From: Eonycteris spelaea
Taxonomy: Eukaryota > Chordata > Mammalia > Chiroptera > Pteropodidae
Length of the DNA: 64,000 nucleotides
Direction: 5' to 3'
Assembly (NCBI GenBank): GCA_003508835.1
Contig: PUFA01000203.1
Location: forward strand, 588,501-652,500
Shown: piece by piece, positions 22,038 through 34,000 of the stretch
Numbering within the stretch: the first letter of the stretch is position 1
How the letters are laid out: every line of letters starts with the position of its first letter
Position numbers and translations under genes: made by a program
Notes under the pieces: model-generated
Seen by the model: only the letters and a program-made list of their open reading frames with translations
Databases searched by the model: none
Told to the model about the DNA's origin: nothing

Positions 22038-25000
22038 GTGAGTAGAGGGCTCCACACCGGCCTGGGCGGGGTGAGGGCAGCTCTGTGTCCCCACGGGAGG
22101 GAACCGGGAGTCTTCCCTGCCGGGACCCGCGTTCTCGGCCTCCCCATGGCTCAGGGATGCGGCTCCCACGGCCGATGGACAGCGAGGCCAGAACCATGGT
22201 GGCCGCGGCACTCGAGGCTGTGCGCGGTGTCCCCACAACGCCTAACGCTCCGTGGAATCCGGAAAACGCGTTGTGTCCACTCGTTTACGCTGAGTTAGTC
22301 GTGGGCGACTCTGCTCCTCTCTCTGCTGAGGAGAGGCACTCCGTCCTCGTCTCACAGGCCAGGTCCTGGTCCGGGCGTGGGGACGTGGGCGAGGCACCTT
22401 GGAGACCAGCACCAGCCACAGCGGGAGGCGGGGGGGGGGGGGGGGGGGGCAAGATGTCTTCCTCCCCCAGAGTTTTGAACTGTAATTAACAACAATTAAA
22501 AAAATTTGCATTTGAGCCTCACAGGGCAGAGTGCGGATCTGCGGACTCTGTGAAGTGACGGCCACAGTCAGGCTCGTGGGCCCTTCTGTCACATCAGTGA
22601 TCCCTTGTGTGCGTGTGTGGTGAGGACTCACTCCCAGGGTGTCCTCGCAGCAGAGGCCAGGTGGCACTGTCACCGCCTGCAGTCCACCCCGCTGTGCATT
22701 CCATGTCCAGGACGCGTCGGTCTCACAACCGAAAGTGTGTGTCCTCTGACCAGCTTCTCCCCGTTCCCGCTGGCGAGCACCATCTCACTTCTGCTCCGGG
22801 GACTTCAGCTCTCCTGGGTTCCCTTGCGAGCGAGCTCAGGCAGTGTCTGAGTGTGTGTGTCTGGCGCTTCTCAGGCAGCATGAAGTCCTCCGGGCTCGTC
22901 CTTGTGGTCGCAGAGACAGGGATCCCCTCTTCCTTGGCCTGGATGACATTCCATCGCGTTCGCCGGCCTCCTCTGCACCGTCGTCGGCGCCTCGGCGTTC
23001 CGGGCTGCTGGGACCTGTGCTGCCGTGCGCATGCGCGTGGCGGTTCCCTCACTCTCACTGCGGTGCCTTGGGATAAACTACCCAGAAATCTGGTTGCTAG
23101 CTTTGTTTTTAAATTTTGAGGGGCGACCTCCAGACTGTTTCCTGCAGGGCCTGCACCAGTTTGCAGTCCCCTCTGCGCCGCACGAGGCTTGTCCCCTCCC
23201 GTCCTCACCCACGCTCGCTCGCTCTCGTCTGTTTGGTGACAGCCGCGCTGACCGGTGCGGGGCGATGCCTGGCCACCGTGTTGATTTGCATCTCCCCGGT
23301 GATGCTGGGCACCTGTTCATGTACCTGTCGGCCAGCTGTGTGTCTTCTGTTGAGAATATCTGTGTCCTTACCTGCTTTGGATCAGGTCATTTGTTTGCTT
23401 GCTGCTTATTTGTTAGCGTTCCTCAGATTTCGGATACCAACCTCTTACCGCGCAGGTGGTTTGCAAACGTTTTCTCTATTCCGCAGGTTACCTCTTCGCA
23501 CTGTTGATGGTGTTCTTTGCTGTGCAGAAGCTTTTTATTTTGATCCAGCCCCGCTTGCTCATGTTTGTATTTGTTGCCTGTGCTTTGGGGATTATGTCCA
23601 AAAAATGATATCCTAGACCAGTGCCGCAAGGCTCTTCCTGTTTCTTTCTCATGGTTTTAAAGTTTCAGGTCTCACATGCGAGGCATTCATCCATTTCGAC
23701 TCGATTTTTGTACACGATGTGATATAAAGGTCCAGTTTTCGTTTTCGTGATGTGGATGTTCAGTTTGCCCAACGCCAGTTATGGACGAGACCGTCCTTGT
23801 CCCACCTTCGTGCCTCCCCGGTGCTCTTGTTCAAGACCAGCTGGACTGCGGGTTGGTCTCTAGACTCGATCCCACGCCGGGTGTCTGTGTCCGTGCCACA
23901 CTCTCGATTCCTACAGCTTCCTGTGTCATTTGAACTCAGGACGCGTGATGCCTCCAGTTCTGTCCTTGCCGCTCGAGATTGCTTTGGCTTTTCGGGGTCT
24001 TTTGTGGCTCCGTTTGAATTTTATGGTTGTTTTTTCCGATCTCTGTGAAAAACGCCATTGGAATTTTAACAAGGCTGACCCTGCTTCTGTAGATCACTTT
24101 GCGTAACATGAACATGTAGATAATATTAATTCTCCCAAACCGTGCACCCGAGATACCTTGCTATTCATTTGTGTCCTCAACTCCTTTCAACGTTTTGTAT
24201 TTTTCAGTTTAGAGATTGTCCACTTCCTAGGGTAAATGTATTTCTAAGTATTTTATTCTTGTCAATGCTATTCTAAGTGGGATGTGTTTTCTTAATTTCT
24301 TTTTCAAATAGTTCATTACTAGTGGACAGAAATGCAACTAATCTTTGTACATTGATTTTGTATCCTGCAGCTTTACTGAATTCATTTATTAGTTCCAACA
24401 ACTTTTCGGTGGAGTCTTTAGTGTTTCTTTATATAAGATCATGCAGTCTGCAAACAGAGACAGTTTTACTTCTTTCATTCTGATTTGGATGCCGTTCTCT
24501 CTCTTCCTTTTTTTGTTCGTTACTCTGGCCAGGCCTTGCCATACTGTGCTGAATAGAACTGGCAGGAGTGAGCGTTCTTGCCTTGCTCCTGATCTTGCTT
24601 TCTGCCACCGAGTAAGACGGCAGCTGCAGGCTCGTCATGTACGGCCTTTGCTATGTTGAGATAATTTTTTCAGTATTTAATTTGTTGAGAACATTTATCA
24701 TGAAAGAATGTTGAATTTCACCAAATGCCTCAATGCATCAATTGAGATGATCATACGATTTTTATCTTTCAGTTAATGTGGTTTGTCACATTTAACAACT
24801 CGCACTTAATGGAGTCTGGTCCTTTCACGTATTGTTGAATTGTTTGCTAGCATTTTGTTGAGGATTTTCGCATCTGTGCTCATTGGGGATATTGACTTGT
24901 AATTGTGTTTTCTTGTGGTTTTGTTTGGTTTTCTTGATCTTGTTTGGTTTCAGCATCAGGGTAGTGCTGGCCTTGTAAACCGAGTCTGGAAGCGTTCCCT

Positions 25001-28000
25001 CCTCTTTTTTTTTTTTTTTTTTTTTTCCTGAAGAGTTTTAGGAGGGTTGGAGTTCAGCCTTCTCTAAAAAAGTTTGTCAGGGAGCACCAATAAAGTCACC
25101 TGCTCCCGGGCTCTTCTGTGTTAGAACATTTTTGAGTAAACCATTCAACCTCCTTACTTGCTATCGGTCTGTTGGGATTTTCTGTTTCTTCATAATTCAG
25201 TCTCGGTAGGTTGTATGCTTCTAGAAATTTGTCAGTTTCTTCGAAGTCACCCAGTCTGTTGGTGCACAGCGCTCACAGTAGCCTCTTCGATCGCTGGTAT
25301 TTCTGCAATGTTAGTTGTAATGTCTCCTCTTTCATTTCTGATTTTATACAAGTTGTTTCTCTTTTTTTCTAAGCCTAGCCAAAGGCTTGTCAGCTTTGTT
25401 TATCTTTTTTAAAAAAACCAGCTCTTAGTTTCGTTGATCTTTTTTATTGTTTTTTTTCTGTTGGTATTTCTCTGCTATCATCTTTATGATTTCCTTCCTT
25501 CTGCTAACTTTGCATTTCTTTTTCTAATCCCATGAGATGTAAAGTTTGAGAGCTTTCTTTTGTCTTATGTAGGCATTTTTCATCATTAACGTCCTCTTAG
25601 AATTGTTTTCACTATATTCCATAAGTTTTAGTATGTTGTGTTTTCATTTTCATTTCTCTCGAGATATTTTCTGATTTCTCTTTTGAGTTCTTTGACCCAT
25701 TGGTTGCTCGGGAGCATGTTACTTAATCTCCACTTACTTGTGAGTTTTCCATTTTTTATCCTGTTATGGATCTCTAGCTTTATACCATTGTAGTTGGAAA
25801 ATGTATTTGACACTACGACAGCTTTTGTTAAGCCTTGTTTTGTGACCTAACATATAATATATCCAGGAGAATGTTTCAAGTTCACTTGAGAAGGATGTGT
25901 ATTCTACTGAGATAGAGTAGATTTTTGTGTATGTTTGTTAGGTGGGCATATCTGTAGCGTGTTGTTCAAGTCTGCTGTTTCCTTATTGATTTTCTTTCTG
26001 GGTGATCTATGTGTTGGTGTCAAGGGGGTATTAAAGTCCTCTACCATTACTGCACTACTGTTGATCTCTTCCTTTATGTCCATCAGATTTGCTTTATGTA
26101 TTTAGGTGCTCCTGCATCGGGTGTGTTAATATTTCCACGGGTTATATTTTTTGTTGCATTGATTCCTTTACGATTAAAAAGGTCCTCCTTTGCCTCTTGT
26201 CGCAGGCTTCCCTTCAAAGTCGGTTTTGTCCGATGTAAGTGTTGCTGCCCCAGCTTTTCGATCTGACCGTTTCCATTTGCATGAAGCATCTCTTTTCGGC
26301 CCTTCGCTTTCGGTTTGTGTGTTCGATCTGAAGTGGTTCTCCCGTAGGCAGCATGTGTGGGTCTTGTTTTCTTCTCCACTCAGCCACTCTCTCTCTCTTG
26401 ATCGGATTATTTAATCCACTTACATTAAAAGTAATTATTCCTAGATATGTAGTATGGCCTTTTTCTTACTCACATTTTTTTCTTCTTCTTCAAGAAGCCC
26501 CTTTAACAATTCTTGTAATACAGGTTTGATAATGATGAACTCCCTCACCTTTTTCTTGACTGGGAAGCTCTTTATCTCTCTTTTGATTCTAAATGATAGC
26601 TTTGCTGGGTAATCTTGGTTTTAGGTCCTTGCTTTTCATCACGTTGACTATTTCCGGCCAATCCCTTCCGGCCTGCAGTTTCTGTTGAGAAATCAGCTGA
26701 CAGTCTTATGGGAGCTCCCTTGTAAGTAAGTAACTGCTTTTCTCTTGCTACTTTTAAGATTCTCTGTTTGTCTTTAACCTTTGGGGTTTTAATTGTGATG
26801 TGTCTTGGTGTGGGCCTCTTTGGATTCACCTTGTTTTGGACTCTGTGCTTCCTGGGCTTGTGTGTCTATTTCCTTCAGCAGGTTAGGGAAGTTTCTCATC
26901 ATTATTTCTTTGAACAGATTTTCAATTCCTCGCTTTCTCTCTCCTCCATCTGGTGCCTCTATGATGTGAATGTTGGTACACCTAATGTCACAGAGGCCCC
27001 TTATCCTCATTTTTTGGATTCTTTTTTCTTTCTGCTATTCTCATTGGGTGCTTTTCTGCTACCTTGTCTTCCTAATCTGGTTCAATCCTCTGCTTCATCT
27101 AACCTACTGCTGATTCTCTCTAATGTTGTCTTCATTTCTGACTCATTCTTTTTACGTTTGCTATCTCTCTGTTGAAGTTCTCACTGAGTTCCTCTGCTCT
27201 TCCCCTAAATTCCTTGAGCGTCCTCAGACCCAGTGTTTCGAACTCTGCATCCGGCAGGCTGCTCGTCCCCATTTTGTTTAGTTCTTTTTCTGGAGCTTTG
27301 TTCTGCACTTTCATTTGGGGCTTCTTTCTTTGCCTCCCTGTGTTCGTTTCTATGTATCAGGCAGAGCCGCTCTGTCTCCCGGTCTTAGCTGGTGTCCTGT
27401 GGGGCCCAGTGGCTCCATCTCCCTGGTCGCCTGAGCCGGGTGCTCCAGGTGTGTCCCTGTGTGGTTTGTGGGTGCCCTCCTGTTGTGCTGGAGCCTTGAT
27501 TACTGTTGGCCCATCAGTGGGAGGGACTGATCCTCAGACTGATTGGTCGTGGGGACCGGCCGTGACCTCAGCGGAGGAGCTGCTGAGCAGGGGCTGACCC
27601 CACAGAGAAGGGGTCACTTTGGCAGGGCTCAGGCGCCTGCCGGTCTGCCCTGGGGGAGTGCTTTTGTGGCAGTGTCTGGGTGTGTGTGTGTGTGTGGTCT
27701 AAGCTGACTTCTGGGTGTGTTGGTTCTGGGGCTTCTTGGGAGGGGCTCTGTGTACACCCAAGTCAGCTGCTGCCTGCGCCCTGCCTGGGGCCACCAGGCA
27801 GGAGCTACAATGCGATTAATCTGTGGTCGGTAACTGCCTGTGCTGGGCGTGAGGTTCCTGGGAGAGGCTCTGTTGAGAACTGAAGATGGCTGCCACCAGC
27901 GCCAGGCTTGGCTGCTTAGCGGGAAGTACAGGGTCCAGTGAAGCCAGACGCTGCCTGTTTGGGATTTGCAGATCTTTGAGAGACCTTAGGGCAGCACAGG

Positions 28001-31000
28001 CCAAGGCAGCTGCCGAACAAGGCTCGGGTGGCGCGTGAGTGGGGTGGGGTCTCAGGGAATCCCCAGAGCGTTGCAGGCGGTGTTAGCTGGGTTGATGGCA
28101 ACTCGGCTTTGGTGCTTGCCCGGTTCTGCACACCGGGTAGGGTGAGGGCTCATCTAAGGAACGGCGGCTTCCGCCAGCACTTCTGTCCTGGAGAGAGCTG
28201 TCCCTCCAGCACTCTCCCTGAAGCCGGACAGTTCAATTCTTCCGCATGTGTCTCTGGTGCTTATCAAGCTGCTGTCCCTTTTCTGGAGCCCAGAGTGTGT
28301 GTTTGTGAATGAGTGAGTCTGTGTGGGCTTGTTGAGAGGATACCTGCGTCTGGCCACCTCAGCCTCACCCGGACTGAGCCGCTGCTAATGGTTTTCACAG
28401 CCAGATGCTGTGTGAACTCCTCTTTCCAGCACTGGTACTGTGGGCTGGGGAGCACAGTGTAGGCCTGGCACCCCTCCTCCAAAGGGCCATCTGCTGCCAA
28501 GATAGTCCCCCCGATTCTCCACCGCTGCATGCGGATGTGGAACTGGCCCCTTCAGCATCTCCGCCCCTCCTACCAGTCTCAATGTGGCTTCTTCCGAGTG
28601 TCCTTAGTTATAGGATTTCTGTTCAGCCAGGCTCCGCTGCCTCTCCAGCTGGTTGTATAATTTAGCTGTGATTTTGAGGTGGTCATGGGAGGCGACGAGC
28701 ACAGCACTCACTGCCACTGTCTTGACCGGAAGTCTCTGCCTGGCCTCCCAGCCTCTCCACTTCACGTCTGGTCTCACTGAAGTCTACACACTGCCAGAGG
28801 TGCCCTGTGTGTTACAGAGTCTAACCTTGTCCCTCTCTTACCTGAAACCATTCCATGGCTTCCTGTTGCCTTTACCTAATGAAATCTGAGCTGCTCACTA
28901 CCCAGGGCCGGGGCCCTGCGCACCGCTCCAGTCCCATTGTCCCCACCAGGACCCCCTCCACTCATGAACGTCAGCGCCATCGTTGCTGCTGTGACCTTGA
29001 TTGCCCTCCCCATCACCTCTTGCCACTCACAAACCCTTGGCCTGGCTGAGTCTTACGTCCTCAATCACAGTTTCCTCGTGTGTAACTCCCTTCAAGTACC
29101 TTCCACAACCCACCACCCGCTTTACCACAAACTCAGGGGACACACCGCGCCCTGTGGCGGGCCGCCCTTCCGCCCTCAGGACGCCCCACGTGCGCTTCTG
29201 CTGTTCCATTTTCACCGTGGATCGAAATTATATTATTTTGCTCCATGTTTCTGATTTCCCCGCCATTCAGCTTCTTGCTGGCAGAAACCCATTTTTTTAT
29301 TCGTATTAGAAGTCCGAGCACAATGCTTAGTGTATATAGACATTTGACAAGTGACTGTCAATATTTTTTAAATAATGTTTAATAAAAGAAAAAAATAAAT
29401 GAATGGGACGAAACAGGCACCACCTTTGAAACGCCAAAGAACCTTGCCCTATGCTCACCTCCGGCTCTGTGTGTGTGTGTGTGTGTTTGTTTGTTTTGCA
29501 GCTTCCGTCATTGGACAATTCGGTGAGTTCTCCTTTTTCACCTCTGTATCTCACTGGATAAGAATGTCTCCGAAATAAATGAGTCATTTGCAGTGGCTGC
29601 CTGAGGACTCCTAGCAGCTTGTTCTTCTTACCGAGGCCAGAGGAGTAAGAAAATGTCACCTGGTCTATTGCCTAAGGGGCAGCGTACTTTCACTTTACCC
29701 CCTGACCCTCCACGGAAGACGTGGCAAACGCACGAACAGCTCCGGCCTTCGCTGGGCCCTCCTCTTACTTCCGTTGCTCACGGCCCTAGTTAGCCGTGCG
29801 AGCCATCCTCAGCCCCACAGTGACCGAGCAGGGTCTGGGGCCCGGCCATCTGTCCTCCGAGCGGAAACGTGCCTCCGAAAGCGGGGTGCGGTGGGGAGAC
29901 CGCAGGGGCGCTGCATTCCCTGCAGCTTGAGGAGTAAAGTCCTCCGGGAGGTGTGTGGAGAGGAATTCGGGCAGCCGGGCCCTGAAAGAAGTCGGGGAGG
30001 GGACAGTGACTTGTGCCACACCTTTCTTACTGCCACACTTAACGCCACTCCCCCGGTCACAACGTGGGTGTTTGAGGGCCCATGAGCAGCAAGCATCCCC
30101 ACAGCCCCTTCCCTCGCGCCAGACCCGCTGCCGGGGCGGGGGTCCCTTGTCCCGGTCGCCCCTGGACCGCGGAGGATGACCTCTGGTGGGGTTTTTCCGG
30201 GCGTTTTCTGTAAACAGAAGCTGCAGGCAAGTCGCTCTGTCAGGCTTGCCTCAGCGCCCCCATCCCCGTGTGCTCTGTCCCCTGAGGAAGGTGCGACTGT
30301 GATCTCCCAACTCCTGGGGGGTTTGTGTGAGTCTGTGATCGTGGGTAGGGGGACTCCAAGCTCCAGTTCCGTGACTGGTGAACTGGCCGTCCCCAGGGAC
30401 ATCTGGCCGCGAGTCCTGCTGCTGCTTGCCCTTTACACCTGAGCGATCAGCCCGCAGGATGCGCGGCCTCCAGTCACGGGCGGCCTTGCCGGGCCCTCAG
30501 GGTTGCTCTGAAGCCAGGTCCTCGGGCTGAGCCTCAGGCGCCCATCACGAGGGCTGCAGGCGACTCCGCCTCAGGCGCCCTTGACTCTCCTCCTCAGAAA
30601 CTGCACCCGACGCTATGATTTCGCTCCAGCCACCATGGCCCATCACCTTCCAGGGACAGGAGGTGACCCTGACTTGCCATGGATCCTCCTTTGAGTCACC
30701 AGGGCAGACAACATGGTTCTACCTGCACCAGGACAAAGAAACATCAAGACAAACCCCAGGACGCACCTGGGTGGTTCACAAGTCGGGACACTACAGGTGC
30801 CAGGCCGGGGGCTCACGCCCGAGCAGCCCTGTGCACTTGCTGTTTTCCACAGGTAAGAGAGACGGAAAGCAGCAAGAACTTCAGAATCCGTACGGTTGCC
30901 CAGAAATGACCCTATATTTACTGAATCAAAATCTATAGCAATAAGACCCTGAAATTCATGTTTTTTATAAGTCATGTGGGGAAAATGACATTTGAGAAGC

Positions 31001-34000
31001 AACTTATTTAAATGGTTCCTGAATCTATGTACAGTTTTAAGCCTATAAAAAGTTCTCGGAAAATAGAACAGAATAAGGGTTAGTTCATATTTATAGATCG
31101 ACATGTTGATAGATGAGAGAGAGAATTTCCTCTTTGTCCTTAAGCCGCCTGTTTTGCATGTGAAGCAGTGTCTCCCTGTTAATAATGCTCATTCATTTAG
31201 TGCACAAAGAAGCTGCGTGGGGCAGGAAGGAAACAGAACGAGTCTCCTCTTTGACCTGCCAGTCACCTCCTAAGAACTTACCTGCTGAAACAGTCTTAGC
31301 TATGCATACCCAGAACTGAAGGAATTTAAATGGTCTGGGAAAGGAAACTCATTAAATAAATTACATTACTGCCATTGGGGGGGAGAGGGGTGGGAGAGGG
31401 CAACCTGTGGCCCTCGAAATTCCAGGTCCAGTCATGATATTGATGGCATAGAACATTTTTCATGACATAATAGGTGCAAAGCAAGTTATTAAAAAGATAA
31501 ACACCATCCCAGTCTCAGGAAATGACACAACCCACACCGACCCTCACACGCACATGGAAAAGAGAACGAAGAAGACGTATGTCCAACCCTGGGGGGTGAG
31601 ACGAGAGATTTTTATTCACATTTCTTCTTTCCAAATTTTCTCAAGGCACATGTGTTCACTTTAGAAGCAGGAAAAAAAGAAAACGACAGTGACTTTACGA
31701 ACGCTTTTTCCCATCCCCATTCCTACTCCATCTGGCTGGACCGTGAATGGAAAGGGGGGAGGGGCGATGGGGTGAGCTGGTGTCTGGCCCTTGTCTCCTG
31801 CAGCCTCCCTGATCCTGCAGGCCCCGCTGCCCGTGTTCGAGGGGGACACTGTGCCCCTGAGGTGCCAGGGGAAGGTGGACTCGGAGCTGCACAACAAGAC
31901 GCTGTACAGGAATGGCAAAGAGCTAACCGAGTTCAGGGAAGACCCTGACTTTCACATTCAGGGAGCAGGCCAGAAGAACAACGGCGCCTACCACTGCACT
32001 GCCCAGCGCAAGGCCTCTGACTCTGTCACTTCGAACACGGTGGAAATCCAAGTCCAAGGTGAAGCCCGCATGGTTCTTGAGACGGGTCAGTGAAAACAAA
32101 AGCGTCCCTGAGTCGTAGAGGTAGAGAGGGTGACTCCGACACCGTCAGACCTCAGGGCATGCGCCTGCGAAGGACAGAGAAAGTGCACATGCACCCTGGG
32201 CTGAAGGACGCAGGGTCAAAGGCGCATCGCTGCCCTCGCCTGCTGCCCGGCTCTGCTGCCGAGGGTGGCTGGCGGGGCCCCCAGGGCAGTTCCGGGCTCT
32301 CCTCTCTGGGAACTGTTGACCTCCTTCTCTCTAGAGCTGTTCCCAGTTCCCGTGCTGTCGACCAGCCCGGCCCAGCCCGTCGAGGGGGACCCAGTGACGC
32401 TGACGTGCAAGACCCAGCTCCCCCCACAGAGGTCGGACGTCCAGCTCCGCTTCCGCTTCCTCAGAGAAGACCAGGTCCTGGGGTCGGGCTGGAACTGGTC
32501 CCCAGAGCTCCAGATCCTCACTGTGTGGAGAGAAGACTCGGGGTTCTACTCGTGCCAGGCAGAGGCGGTGACTCAAAGTGTCACAAAGGGAAGCCGGAGA
32601 CATCACTTACCTGTGCAGAGTGAGTGTCAGCAGGCCCTGGGGCCAGGCAGGGACAGTGACCCGCAGGGCCATGAAGGGCAGCCTGCGATCCCACACACAT
32701 GCGCAGCTGCGATCCCACACACATGCGCAGAGTGAGGCTCGGGGTGCTGGCCTGGGGGCAGCCCGCGGAGCCAGCTGGGCCACCGGGCCACGGCGAAACC
32801 GCCCCTCGTGCCCTGCGGGAGCAGGAGCTGCGAGTCTGTGGACGCTTTAGACGAGCCCAGAACCGAGACGGCGCGAGAGCGAGGGACGGCGTGTCTTCTC
32901 TTTCCCTGCCGTGACACAGCTCTCCCTCCCCCCGCCGAGTGCGCTCCCGGGGCGTGGTCCTCCCGCGGGGCCCTGGGCGTCGCCGTGGCCCAACGCCGAG
33001 CCCCGACGTGCTGCGCACACTGTCTCGGCCAGGGGACAGGTTCCTAGAATGCTAGGGGGCTGGGGAGGAGCGTGTAAGACCCAGAGAGCGGCCGGGCCGC
33101 GCGCGGGCCCAGCCAGCCGCCCCGGGGCCGGCGCTGCACCTGCCGCCGCTGCTCACTGCGTCCCCGCGTCCCGGAAGCTGCGTAGACATCCAGGCGCACC
33201 GGGGACCGACAGGCACACGCTCCTCTGAGTAAGTGACCTGTCCCCCAGGAGGCCGCTCCAGCGTGGGATGGGGTGCATGCCCTCCTCAGCGGGGTGGGGG
33301 GGCAGCCGAGTGGTGGCACTGTCCATCAGGCCACTCCCCTTCCCAGGCCAAAACGGGGTCTATGGCCGTTCTTCTAAAACTGCCCAGACTGTTAGCCTTC
33401 GCTTCTCGTCACAGGTGGCGTGTGTTTCTTAGCTCGCCAGTTGAAGGAAGGACAATGTAGAGAAGGCGGCGGGGTGCTCAACAACTTCTAGCATAGGACC
33501 CCCTCAGCATAAGTGGTGGCACCCCGACCTCACGCCCAACACCCGGCTCAGGGACCTTCCCTATCCTTTGAGACCCCAGCAACAGCAGGGCCCCCTGGGC
33601 CTTGGGACACGTTCCCCACGGGTTTTCCCACGCAGGGGGACTGTCCTGGACTATCTCCCCGCAGGCGAGAGGGCCCGAGGGCGCACACAGGGCAGAGCCC
33701 AAGGGTGGCTTTCGGCTGGTGGCTGCGGTCACCACTGCTGCAGGACGAGAGCCTCAGATGCCACGTCTCCTTGTCCCTCACCTCCCGCCACCTCCCGCAG
33801 GCCGCGCCGCAGCAGGGGATGAGCCGGACACGGCGGGGCAGGCGGGGGGGCAGGGCCGCCTCTGTCCTTGTGCCAGACAAGGACGGGTGGGGGCAGAGGG
33901 CCCTCCAGACCCTCGAGGGCCGGTCGCTCCCTCCCCCAGGAGCAGGCCCAGTCCCACTCCCGGCCAGCTCCCTGCGAGTAGCCCTCAGGCTGGGCCCTCC

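Noticed and set aside
21484..22236. A 250-codon minus-strand frame across FCRL5 exon 1
   Set aside because: No domain; it overlaps the well-supported FCRL5 leader on the + strand in stop-poor G/C-rich DNA.
24277..27597. Several + strand frames of 60-140 codons
   Set aside because: They are the reverse complement of L1 ORF1 and ORF2; the hydrophobic look is a by-product of T-rich antisense sequence.
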